Below are positions 9,122 to 17,392 of a stretch of 64,000 nucleotides of DNA, piece by piece (the stretch's first letter is position 1; every line of letters starts with the position of its first letter). The translations under genes and the position numbers were made by a program. The notes beneath the pieces are model-generated. The model ran no database searches, had not been told where the DNA came from, and was given only the letters and a program-made list of their open reading frames with translations. Origin of the DNA: an uncultured Mediterraneibacter sp. (GTDB taxonomy: Bacteria > Bacillota > Clostridia > Lachnospirales > Lachnospiraceae); contig CAKRDD010000012.1 of the NCBI GenBank assembly GCA_934309345.1, forward strand, positions 1-64,000. Direction: 5' to 3'.

Positions 9122-10213
9122 CTATAACTTTCCTTTTTCTTCCGCTTTATCAAGCAGTCGTCGGATTGCCTGATTCCAGGTTCCAATCTGTACTCCGGCA
9201 TTGATCACGCGCTTGCATTTCTCCATCGTCTCAAATGCTCTCTGAAGCGTTTCTTCCCGAATCTCCTCAAACGGTTCTTCCGTAATCACCTTAGCTGCCA
9301 GTAATCTGGCCAGCTGATAATCCATGTCATTTTCATACAAAATACCTGCCGCAAACGGGATGTGTTCCTTCTGGAGTCTGCGGTAAACAGGAATTCCGCT
9401 CCCTCCGGAAGAAATCACAAAAACTTCCGGTTCACCCTCCGGTGCCGGGAGCTCAATACTTCCAAAGAGCGGGTCAAAATATCCATTATTAATCCCATAC
9501 AAATCTCGGATAATCTCTTCTGTAAATACATCTTCCGGGCTTCCGTAATGTGAGATTTTCTCGCCTTTGACACAGATAATCTTATCCGAAATTTTCTGTG
9601 CCAGATCGATTTCATGAAGAGACATGATTACCGTAATCTTCTTCTGCCGTGCCATCCTCTCAAGGATAGACAACAACTCCAGCTTATATTTCACATCCAA
9701 AAATGATGTCGGCTCATCCAGAACAATCACATCCGGATCCTGACAGATTGCTCTCGCCAGCAGAACGCGCTGCTTCTGTCCGTCACTGATCGCATTAAAA
9801 TCACGGTTGCCGAGCTCCTGCGCATGCACCGCCTGCATTGCTTCTTCCACCAGACGTTCATCTTCCTGCGTCAGAATCCCAAGTCGTCCCGTGTAAGGAT
9901 AACGTCCGGTTGCCACGATGTCATGACAGGTCATCAGTTCCGTCTTGATCCGATCCGTCAGTACAACTGCCATCTTGGATGCCAGTTCTTTGTACGGCAG
10001 CTTCAAAAGAGAAGTATCGTCAAAGAATACATTTCCTCCGATAACTTTCAGCTGTCTTGTAATACTTTTCAAAATCGTTGACTTTCCTGAACCATTCGGA
10101 CCGATCAGAGTCACGATCTCACCCTTGTTAATTCCGATGTTAATATCGTGAATCAGAGAGTTTCCATTATAACCTACCGACAGGTCCTTCATTTGAAAAT
10201 AATAATCTGCCAT
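9122..10213 (-). CDS. FecE/BtuD-type ABC transporter ATPase with extra C-terminal domain
   Basis: 363 residues. Residues 1-250 are an ABC ATPase of the iron-siderophore/heme/vitamin B12 group: Walker A 'GPNGSGKST', signature 'ISDGQKQRVLLARA' (variant of LSGGQ), Walker B 'VIVLDEPTSFLD', switch His in 'SLHEIDLA'. Residues ~255-363 form an additional alpha/beta domain ('PEVFVISSGGSGIPVYRRL', 'AAGILYENDMDYQLARLLAAKVITEEPFEEI') not present in classic FecE/BtuD. I recall similar tails on some archaeal and clostridial cobalamin-transport ATPases, but cannot confirm this here. Last gene of a four-gene operon under a cobalamin riboswitch; it begins one base after the permease stop. Confidence 0.88.
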   Translation of the reverse strand: MADYYFQMKDLSVGYNGNSLIHDINIGINKGEIVTLIGPNGSGKSTILKSITRQLKVIGGNVFFDDTSLLKLPYKELASKMAVVLTDRIKTELMTCHDIVATGRYPYTGRLGILTQEDERLVEEAMQAVHAQELGNRDFNAISDGQKQRVLLARAICQDPDVIVLDEPTSFLDVKYKLELLSILERMARQKKITVIMSLHEIDLAQKISDKIICVKGEKISHYGSPEDVFTEEIIRDLYGINNGYFDPLFGSIELPAPEGEPEVFVISSGGSGIPVYRRLQKEHIPFAAGILYENDMDYQLARLLAAKVITEEPFEEIREETLQRAFETMEKCKRVINAGVQIGTWNQAIRRLLDKAEEKGKL

Positions 10214-10214
10214 C

Positions 10215-11255
10215 TTATTTTCTTCCTCCCTTCGGTATCATCATGTAAATGACAATCGGTGCACCCAGAATAGAAGTAACCGTACTGATATTCAATTCCA
10301 CCGGTGCCAGAGCCATACGTGCGATCAGGTCACAGATCATACAGAATACTGCTCCCATAAAGAATGTGCCAGGTATGACCACGATCGGTTTTGACGTTCC
10401 AAATGCCTTTCTTGCAAGAAACGGAACTGCAATTCCCACGAAAGAGATTGGTCCCGCAAATGCAGTCACACACGCTGACAAAATACTGGAAAGCAAGATC
10501 AAAATCACTCGAAATGTCTTGATGTTTACTCCCATACTCTGCGCATACGCCTCTCCCAGCTGATACGCACTGATCGGTTTGGACAGGAAAAATGTAAACA
10601 GTACCGCAAGTCCGACAACCACTGCTGCCACACGGATGTTACTCCAGCTCATTCCGGAAAAGCTTCCCTGTGACCATCCATGCAGGTTCACAATATCAGA
10701 ATCATCCGCAAATGTCACAACAAAATCCGTGATCGCCGAACAGATATATCCGATCATGATTCCACCAACGAGAAGAGACGCCATATGCTGCACTTTTTTC
10801 GACATCAGAAGGATAAATCCTGTCGAGATCAGTGACCCGATAAATGCTGCCAGAATCAGTGTATACGAAGAAAATCTTCCAATATATTTCAAATACACGA
10901 TCATCGTAAGTGCCACGACCATCTTCGCTCCGGAAGAAATTCCGAGAACGAAAGGTCCGGCGATTGGATTGGAGAAGAACGTCTGCAGAAGAAAACCTGA
11001 CAGAGACAACGCGCCGCCAAGCAGTGCCGCCATCAGAATTCTCGGAAGACGGATCTTCCATATGATATTGTACTCTGTCGCCGCTCCTTCTTTCAGAAAG
11101 AGAATACGCAGAATCTTCGGCACCGGAATATGAACATTTCCAGTATTGATATTTAGCACTGTCACAACACAAAATACTACTGCAAGAATCAGAAATACCG
11201 CTGTGTATCTTGTACGCCGTCTGAAATTTTCCTGATGAAAACTTGTCTGCTCCAT
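10215..11255 (-). CDS. FecCD/BtuC-family ABC permease
   Basis: 346-residue inner-membrane permease of the FecCD/BtuC family (about nine to ten TM helices). Characteristic stretches: 'IRLPRILMAALLGGALSLSGFLLQTFFSNPIAGPFVLGISSGA', 'LLVGGIMIGYICSAI' and the coupling region 'FAGPISFVGIAVPFLAR'. Partner of the ATPase at 9122-10213 and of the lipoprotein at 11307-12524. The upstream cobalamin riboswitch suggests a corrinoid substrate; heme or a siderophore is the alternative from family membership alone. SD TGGAG precedes the ATG. Confidence 0.92.
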   Translation of the reverse strand: MEQTSFHQENFRRRTRYTAVFLILAVVFCVVTVLNINTGNVHIPVPKILRILFLKEGAATEYNIIWKIRLPRILMAALLGGALSLSGFLLQTFFSNPIAGPFVLGISSGAKMVVALTMIVYLKYIGRFSSYTLILAAFIGSLISTGFILLMSKKVQHMASLLVGGIMIGYICSAITDFVVTFADDSDIVNLHGWSQGSFSGMSWSNIRVAAVVVGLAVLFTFFLSKPISAYQLGEAYAQSMGVNIKTFRVILILLSSILSACVTAFAGPISFVGIAVPFLARKAFGTSKPIVVIPGTFFMGAVFCMICDLIARMALAPVELNISTVTSILGAPIVIYMMIPKGGRK

Positions 11256-11306
11256 TCTTCTACTCCATTTTTCACTTCATCTGTTCTACTACATTTCCTT
11301 TACCGT

Positions 11307-12524
11307 CTATTCCATCTTTTCAAGAAATGTCATCTGTGATGCATCACCGTCTGTCAGCATGAGATGCATGTCCTTGATCAGCTCTCCGACCGTATCTGTC
11401 GCCTGATATAAGTTCTTTCCGGTATACCAGACATTTCCGTCTTTCACTGCCTTGAATTCGGAGAACAATTCATTCTTTGCTTCCAGTTCGCTGATGCTAT
11501 TTACCTGTCCATCGATCGTTCCGTTGTAAATCAGATAATCCGCATCCACCGCTGTTGCATAAAATTCTTCCATTGTCAGTTTAACAGATGGTGCGTTGCT
11601 GTCCGGATTCTTCAGATCTTTGAACGCATATCTTCCACCTGCGATTTCGATCATTGATGGAATATAATCGTCCGATTTTCTCACCACGATTGAACCATCT
11701 GTGCTCACATAGAAATAAGCAACCGTCTTTTCCGTGTTCTCAAAACCTTTCAACTCCTCTATCACCTGAGCCTGCTGGTCAAAAAATGTATCCGCTTCTT
11801 CCTCTTTATTCAGAAGTGCTCCATAAAGCTTGATCCACTCGGTTCTTCCAAGCGGATGCGACTCATAACTCGAATAATCTACAAATACCGGAATTCCGAG
11901 ATCTTCGATCATTTCCTGTACTTTCGGTGTGTGAAGGATCATCGTCGATTCGATTGCCAGATCACAATCTCCGTCAACGAGAGTTTCATAATCCGGTTCG
12001 CTATATTTTCCTGCAAATGTCATCTCTCCGGATTCCATTGCTTCCTTTGCACTCTCCACATACCAGCCGGAGGCCTCAAGTCCGGAGAATTTCACCTTGT
12101 CGATTCCGCCGATTGCATCAAACAGAGACATGGATGCTGTCGCCGCCATATAAATATTCTCTGTCGGCTGCTGAATCACAACAATATCCTCCGCCAGATC
12201 TTCCGGTTCTTCTTTTCCTTCCGGAACAATCAGATACTGCTTATCTTCATGAACGTCAATCAGCTTATATCCATCCTTATAATAGTATACATCGAATTCT
12301 GTCGCATAAGTCAGATCCATTGTAGATTCATAAGTGAGTCCTTCAATCTCAGGTGCTTTTTTTGTCTTGTTGGCTACATCTTTGGTCGTATCCTTCGTTG
12401 CTTCTGTACCTGCTGAATTATTATTACCGCTGTTTCCACCAGAGGCTGCGGTAGAACCGCAGCCTCCAAGCAGAAGTGCAACTGAAAGCATTAACGCTGT
12501 GATTCTGCATCTTCTTATCTTCAT
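11307..12524 (-). CDS. Lipoprotein substrate-binding protein of the cobalamin-regulated ABC transporter
   Basis: 405-residue lipoprotein with signal peptide and lipobox 'LLLGGCGS' (Cys about residue 22), then a Ser/Asn/Thr linker. From about residue 58 it has a BtuF/FhuD-like (type III) binding fold: N-lobe 'DIVVIQQPTENIYMAATASMSLFDAIGG', 'GDCDLAIESTMI', hinge-side 'GIPVFVDYSSYESHPLGRTEWIKLYGALL', then a C-lobe 'AGGRYAFKDL...DADYLIYNGTIDG'. It would present the ligand to the FecCD permease. The extracellular protein encoded immediately upstream ends in a diverged copy of this protein's N-lobe. Confidence 0.88.
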   Translation of the reverse strand: MKIRRCRITALMLSVALLLGGCGSTAASGGNSGNNNSAGTEATKDTTKDVANKTKKAPEIEGLTYESTMDLTYATEFDVYYYKDGYKLIDVHEDKQYLIVPEGKEEPEDLAEDIVVIQQPTENIYMAATASMSLFDAIGGIDKVKFSGLEASGWYVESAKEAMESGEMTFAGKYSEPDYETLVDGDCDLAIESTMILHTPKVQEMIEDLGIPVFVDYSSYESHPLGRTEWIKLYGALLNKEEEADTFFDQQAQVIEELKGFENTEKTVAYFYVSTDGSIVVRKSDDYIPSMIEIAGGRYAFKDLKNPDSNAPSVKLTMEEFYATAVDADYLIYNGTIDGQVNSISELEAKNELFSEFKAVKDGNVWYTGKNLYQATDTVGELIKDMHLMLTDGDASQMTFLEKME

Positions 12525-12538
12525 TCTATTTTTCTCTC

Positions 12539-15376
12539 CTATTTCTCTGCCGCTGCTACTGCCGCATCAAACTTCTCGTTCGTCTGCTCTTCACATCCGT
12601 AGAGAACACCGTAAACCTTGATCCACTCCTGCTTTCCAAGTTCTGTCTTTTCCTCGGAAGAACGGTCAACAAATACCGGAATCCCAAGTGTCGCAAGCTT
12701 CTCTGTCAGCTCCTCAAACTGCTCCGTCTGCTTTGAATCTTCTCTTGGAAGAATATCTCCCGAGAACATAGCGAGATTCACTCCACTTTTCACAAAATTC
12801 TTCAACTTCAGCTTGTCCGCTGTTCCTGCATATGCAACTTCAGCATTCTTCTCTCCGTCTTTTGCTTTCATCTTATCAGCAATCTCGGATACTGTACAGT
12901 CTTTGCTCTTCATTCCAACTGCCGCAACATTGTCAAGAAGATCGAGATCTTTCATCGTATTCAGAATCTCATCAGACTCTGCATAAGTATGATCCACAGG
13001 TTTCTTCACAATGATCATATCCTGCTCAAGACCAACCGGAACTTCCACATCCTCCGGAACGATCAGATATTTCACAACATTTCCCTTGTAAAGCTCTGCT
13101 GCCAGTTCCTGTTCGCTTGTGCCGTTGTTATCCGAAGCTGCGGATTCCTCAGCGGAAGTATCTGACTTGCTGTCGGTATCAGATTTCTTGGTATCTGCTG
13201 ACTTTGCATCCTCAGATCTGTTAATTGTGACAGATGCAACTTTTTTCTTAGAAGATTTTTCTGAGTCCGAATTATCCGCTTCTGATTTCTTATCCTCTGC
13301 TTTCTCAGGATCTCTTGCTGTGTCCTTCGTCATATCAATTTCAAGAAGTACGATTCCCTGATCATAATGATAAATCTTGAAATATTCTGCATAGTCAAGC
13401 TTTGTCTCTGACTGATATTCCAAGCCTATGATTTCAGGTGCTTTTTCATCCAGCTTCTGGTTACTGCTTGTTGAAACATCTGTTCCGTTTGCAGATGTTC
13501 CTCCATTCGCCGCTGCAAGATAAATGAAAATCGTATATTCTATCTCATGTGCGACAGACATTTTATCTGTCATTCCAATAATCTTATTGTTCTGATTCAA
13601 CGCAACCGGGATAACAGCTGTCGCTGATCCGCCGCCCTTTGTTGTGTAATACTTATTTCCATTCGCTTTCACATACTGATAATGATCACTGCTGAACACG
13701 AGTGTTGCATAAGCCTGTCCATTCTGGATCGTCACTTTATTACAAGTAATCTGAACCTTACCTGTTCCACCTGACCAGGTAAAACGGTCCGGAGTATATA
13801 CACCGTCTTTCAGTGTTGTTCCACTGTCTACATGAGAAGTAGAACCACTTGTATCGGATTCGTATTTTGATACATTATCTGCTTTTCCATCATTTCCATC
13901 TGTTTTTCCTGAATTAGTTCCAGATACAGAACCGCCTGGGAAAGCAGAATTGTTTGTTCCTGTATTACCTGTATTGTTGGAACCACCAGTAGTTCCGGAA
14001 TTTCCTGTGTTTCCGTTGTTTCCGGAATCACCTTTATTCTCAGAATCTGTAGAATTAAGATCGGCAATCTTCTTCATTGTCTCTGACTGGAAAGTCAGCG
14101 TTCTATCATACCAGATTCCTTTTTTAATGGAATAGGCTGCTACTGCGATTTCCTTATCCAACGCTTCTACCGGAACAGTATAAGTATATTTTCCTTCTTT
14201 ATTCACCTGATATGGAATCCAGGATGACTGATCTGCGCTTGCAGCCTCTTCCTTTGTTCCCATGTACAGATAACCGTAACCGGTTCCGCTTAATGTAAGC
14301 ACGGCGCTCATTTTTCCGTCTTTTGCTGTCAGGATACAATCCACTACTTTAAACATGGAAGAACTGGAAGTTACGTCCATGCTGTAGATTCCGTTGGCCA
14401 CTGTTGCTTCCGGTGCAGGATTCGGAACCGGATCCGGTGTCGGAGTTGGAGTTGGTGCCGGATCCGGTGTTGAAGTTTCTCCCGGATTCGGAATGTACAT
14501 CCATAAGTACTGTTTGTCATACCAGGTCTGATCTTTTGACTTTCTCAAAGATACCGGAATTGTCTGGCCTGCTTTTTCTTTCGGAACATTGAAATGAAAT
14601 GTCCATGCACCTTCTTCATCCTTTGTTCCTTCTATAACAGATGCTTTCAACAAGTCATCTTTTGAACCAAGATAGAGCGCATCAAATCCTGTGTTGTTTG
14701 TCTTGATCGTAATATCAAGTTCGCCATCTTTTTCAACAACTGTTGACTCGCTGACCTTGAACATCTTGAACTCTTCAGCGTCTTCTTTTACTACTTTCAC
14801 AGATTCTCCTGTTACAGAAGGAGCCTCCTGCAGTGGCGGAAGTTCCGGTTCCGGAGTATTCGTAGAATCGTTAGAATCTGTAGAAGGTTCTGACTTGCCT
14901 GTCTCATCTTTTATCTGTGTATCCTTGTTATCAGCTTTTTCATCCGCAACCTGATCTGAGACAGTTGTGCCTGGATTTTTCCCGGTAGTTTCTGTATCTT
15001 TCTCTTCTGAGTTGTTTTCTGAATTGTTTTCTGAATTATTCTTTGAGTTATTCTCTAAATTTGGTTTTGTTTCTGCTTCGATCGAATTCTGATTATCTGA
15101 TTTATCCGAAGAATTATCAACTTTATCAGATTCCTCTTTCTGATCTTCTTTCGTTAAATCGTCATTTCTTTTATCTTCTTTAACATTTCCCGCATCTTCT
15201 GTCTGACTCGCATCTTGTTTCTTATCTGGATCAGCTTCTTCCACCTCTACAGCTTCCTGTAAATTTGTCTCATACTGCTGCTCATTTTCTGCCGCATATG
15301 TTCTTGTATAAGACAATGGTGAAATCATCATAGAACCTGTCAGCATAAGTGCAAGCCATCTGCTCTTATTTTTCAT
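12539..15376 (-). CDS. Secreted multidomain corrinoid/heme-capture candidate: three NEAT-like domains plus a half substrate-binding domain
   Basis: 945 residues with a signal peptide (~1-28, cleavage near 'TYAAEN'). Residues ~30-190 are an acidic Asn/Ser/Glu/Lys linker. Three related beta-rich domains follow at ~200-298 ('FKMFKVSESTVVEKDGELDI'), ~328-430 ('MFKVVDCILTAKDGKMSAVL') and ~530-640 ('GVYTPDRFTWSGGTGKVQI', ending 'AHEIEYTIFIYL'). They resemble NEAT-type modules, but I cannot point to conserved heme Tyr residues. Residues ~660-945 copy the N-lobe of the lipoprotein encoded next ('APEIIGLEYQSETKLDY', 'YLIVPEDVEVPVGLEQDMII', 'GIPVFVDRSSEEKTELGKQEWIKVYG'), split by an ~80-residue charged insertion and lacking the C-lobe. 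No sortase signal or C-terminal membrane segment. First gene after the cobalamin riboswitch. Confidence 0.75.
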   Translation of the reverse strand: MKNKSRWLALMLTGSMMISPLSYTRTYAAENEQQYETNLQEAVEVEEADPDKKQDASQTEDAGNVKEDKRNDDLTKEDQKEESDKVDNSSDKSDNQNSIEAETKPNLENNSKNNSENNSENNSEEKDTETTGKNPGTTVSDQVADEKADNKDTQIKDETGKSEPSTDSNDSTNTPEPELPPLQEAPSVTGESVKVVKEDAEEFKMFKVSESTVVEKDGELDITIKTNNTGFDALYLGSKDDLLKASVIEGTKDEEGAWTFHFNVPKEKAGQTIPVSLRKSKDQTWYDKQYLWMYIPNPGETSTPDPAPTPTPTPDPVPNPAPEATVANGIYSMDVTSSSSMFKVVDCILTAKDGKMSAVLTLSGTGYGYLYMGTKEEAASADQSSWIPYQVNKEGKYTYTVPVEALDKEIAVAAYSIKKGIWYDRTLTFQSETMKKIADLNSTDSENKGDSGNNGNTGNSGTTGGSNNTGNTGTNNSAFPGGSVSGTNSGKTDGNDGKADNVSKYESDTSGSTSHVDSGTTLKDGVYTPDRFTWSGGTGKVQITCNKVTIQNGQAYATLVFSSDHYQYVKANGNKYYTTKGGGSATAVIPVALNQNNKIIGMTDKMSVAHEIEYTIFIYLAAANGGTSANGTDVSTSSNQKLDEKAPEIIGLEYQSETKLDYAEYFKIYHYDQGIVLLEIDMTKDTARDPEKAEDKKSEADNSDSEKSSKKKVASVTINRSEDAKSADTKKSDTDSKSDTSAEESAASDNNGTSEQELAAELYKGNVVKYLIVPEDVEVPVGLEQDMIIVKKPVDHTYAESDEILNTMKDLDLLDNVAAVGMKSKDCTVSEIADKMKAKDGEKNAEVAYAGTADKLKLKNFVKSGVNLAMFSGDILPREDSKQTEQFEELTEKLATLGIPVFVDRSSEEKTELGKQEWIKVYGVLYGCEEQTNEKFDAAVAAAEK

Positions 15377-15451
15377 TTTTTTCTGTCTCCTTATAAGTTG
15401 TGAATTATAAAATGCGAAAATAGATAGAATTATCCTGAATCGAATGAATGA

Positions 15452-15480
15452 TTGCTGGTCACACGTAGTGTGAACAGTAA
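15452..15480. repeat. TTACTGTTCA-type palindromic repeat
   Basis: On the minus strand TTACTGTTCACAC-TACGTGTGACCAGCAA. Near matches are at 31735-31770 and 34832-34866. A short CACAC/GTGTG palindrome lies between constant TTACTGTTCA and ACCAGCAA flanks. It is located in the riboswitch leader, between the aptamer and the coding start. Confidence 0.6.
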
Positions 15481-15540
15481 GAATGGTTCTTTCGGTACAA
15501 TCAATTACTCGTGATCTGGAATCCTTATATTCCCCGCACC

Positions 15541-15730
15541 AACGGCCGGCAGGTTTCCTGACTTACAGATCTTCTATACAGAACACCTTCCCGGTCTCCC
15601 AGTGGATGTGCGGACTCTCCACACTTGTCTGTATAGGAGCGGTCTTCTGAAATCTAATTTCTAAGAAGACCGCATCTCTGCTCACAGTGACGAGTTCGTA
15701 CAGGTCTTGCACCTGTTTCCCTTTTACCTG
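15541..15730 (-). promoter_or_regulatory. Cobalamin (AdoCbl-type) riboswitch
   Basis: Read on the minus strand, the hallmark blocks appear in order: AAAAGGGAAACAGGTG and AGACCTGT near 15,700-15,727; TCGTCACTGTGAGCAGAGA; CCACTGGGAGACCGGGAAGG; and the B12 box AGTCAGGAAACCTGCC (15563-15548). These match the conserved core of cobalamin riboswitches, in the clostridial 'GTCACTGTGA' version. About 165 nt separate the B12 box from the start of the 945-residue gene. It should repress the uptake operon when cobalamin is plentiful. Confidence 0.92.
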
Positions 15731-15770
15731 TTTGATCAGGACATAGTATCAAATATCCCCTGATCAAACA
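15729..15770. repeat. 12-bp perfect inverted repeat at the riboswitch 5' edge
   Basis: TGTTTGATCAGG (15729-15740) and CCTGATCAAACA (15759-15770). It is transcribed just before the aptamer and has no T-run, so it may be the closing P1-side helix, a 5' stabilising hairpin or an operator. Confidence 0.5.
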
Positions 15771-15796
15771 GCACCGAACGCTATTATTTCTGACTA

Positions 15797-15825
15797 ACTA
15801 TAACATTTCATTATATTGAAGTCAA
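15797..15825 (-). promoter_or_regulatory. Promoter of the cobalamin-riboswitch operon
   Basis: Minus strand TTGACT, 17 bp, TATAGT. It lies directly upstream of the inverted repeat and riboswitch and gives a leader of about 410 nt. Confidence 0.7.
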
Positions 15826-15875
15826 CTAGCAAAGTCTAGCCAAAACAAAACCGCCAAAAAACTTAAAATTGAAAT

Positions 15876-15902
15876 AGGACTTCAGATTGCTCCAAAGTCC
15901 TT
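15876..15902 (-). terminator. Probable terminator of the GH1/GH43/PTS operon
   Basis: Minus strand AGGACTTTGG...TGAAGTCCT hairpin followed by the T-rich ATTTCAATTTTAAGTTTTTT. It lies about 30 bp after the GH1 stop. Confidence 0.55.
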
Positions 15903-15929
15903 TTCTGTCCTATATACTTTACAGATTAT

Positions 15930-17369
15930 TTATAGTTCTTCTCCATTTGTCCTGATCACATTCTGATACCAATAAAATGAATCTTTCTTTGAACGCGCAA
16001 GCGTTCCTGTTCCATCATCATATTTATCTACATAAATAAATCCATAGCGTTTTGCCATTTCACCGGTAGATGCACTTACAAGATCTATACATCCCCATGG
16101 AGTATATCCTCTAAGATCTACTCCATCAGCTACAGCTTCTCTCATCTGTTCTATATGTTTTTTCAAATAATCAATACGATAACTGTCATGAACGCTTCCA
16201 TCTGCTTCTTTTACATCCTTTGCGCCAAGACCATTTTCTACTACCATAATCGGGATTCGATATCTGTCATAAATCTCATTCAATGTATATCGTAATCCTT
16301 TCGGATCAATCTGCCAGCCCCAATCACTTGCCTCTAAATAAGGATTCTTAAGTCCTGCCACAATATTTCCTTCTACTGCTTTAGCAATACCTGTTGCATT
16401 TCCGACACAGTTACTCATGTAATAACTTAATGTATAGAAATCAACAACACCCTCTTTTAACAAAGCATCGTCATCAAGTTCTTTCTTAATCTGAATATCA
16501 TTTTCTTCAAAAAAGCGTTCTGCATATGCCGGATACTCACCTCGCACCTGGATATCAGAACAGAACCAGTTTATCATACGCATCTGTTTCTGTGCTTCAA
16601 GAATATCCTCCGGGTGACAAGTGCTTGGATACATTGTGATAAAGCAGATCATATTTCCCATCTTAAATTGCGGATATTTCTCATGTGCCAGTTTTACTGC
16701 TTTTGCACTTGCTACGAACTGATGATGCAATGCCTGATAACGAACCCGTGGCTCATCTTTTACTCCCATCATCGTTCCATAGTAGTCCTTGATCGTGCCA
16801 AGTGACAAAGTTGCCCCCATCACCATGGTGCCAGCATTAATCTCATTAAATGTTAGCCAATATTTAACTTTATCCTGATATCTTTCAAAAACAGTCTCGC
16901 AGTATCTTACATAACAATCAATGCATTCTCTGCTTTCCCAACCATTATATTTTTCGACCAGACCATACGGCATCTCATAATGCGAAATGGTAACAAGTGG
17001 TTCAATACCATATTTCAGACATTCATCAAATACTGCATCATAAAACTCCAGCCCTTTTTCATTCGGTGTTTCCTCCAGTCCTGTCGGAAAAATTCTTGTC
17101 CATGCAATAGACATTCGGAAAGTTTTGAATCCCATTTCTGCAAATAATGCAATATCTTCTTTATAATGATGATAAAAATCTGTTGCCTCATGGCTGGGAT
17201 ATAATGTTCCTTCTTCGAACCCATCTGTGATTCGCTTTGGAATCGTATGTGTTCCATTTGTACATAAATCTGGAATAGCGACTCCTTTTCCATCTATATC
17301 CCATGCACCTTCATACTGATTTGCGGCTGTTGCTCCGCCCCATAAAAAATCTTTTCGAAAAGTCTTCAT
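15930..17369 (-). CDS. Glycoside hydrolase family 1, 6-phospho-beta-glucosidase
   Basis: 479 residues, cytosolic, cleaving phosphorylated beta-glucosides delivered by the PTS. GH1 landmarks: N-terminal 'DFLWGGATAANQYEGAW', acid/base Glu in 'LTFNEIN' and nucleophile Glu in 'MVVENGLG'. The C-terminal 'LRGYTPWGCIDLVSASTGEMAKRYGFIYVD' with a Ser/Lys/Tyr phosphate-binding pattern points to 6-phospho specificity. AGTGAGGAGAATGG precedes the ATG. Third gene after the PTS EIIBC and GH43 genes, with short gaps, under LicT antitermination. Confidence 0.92.
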   Translation of the reverse strand: MKTFRKDFLWGGATAANQYEGAWDIDGKGVAIPDLCTNGTHTIPKRITDGFEEGTLYPSHEATDFYHHYKEDIALFAEMGFKTFRMSIAWTRIFPTGLEETPNEKGLEFYDAVFDECLKYGIEPLVTISHYEMPYGLVEKYNGWESRECIDCYVRYCETVFERYQDKVKYWLTFNEINAGTMVMGATLSLGTIKDYYGTMMGVKDEPRVRYQALHHQFVASAKAVKLAHEKYPQFKMGNMICFITMYPSTCHPEDILEAQKQMRMINWFCSDIQVRGEYPAYAERFFEENDIQIKKELDDDALLKEGVVDFYTLSYYMSNCVGNATGIAKAVEGNIVAGLKNPYLEASDWGWQIDPKGLRYTLNEIYDRYRIPIMVVENGLGAKDVKEADGSVHDSYRIDYLKKHIEQMREAVADGVDLRGYTPWGCIDLVSASTGEMAKRYGFIYVDKYDDGTGTLARSKKDSFYWYQNVIRTNGEEL

Positions 17370-17392
17370 CCATTCTCCTCACTTTCTACTAC

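Noticed and set aside
15377..15540. A separate small gene between riboswitch and the 945-residue protein
   Set aside because: No SD-supported frame; the stretch holds only expression platform and a palindromic repeat.
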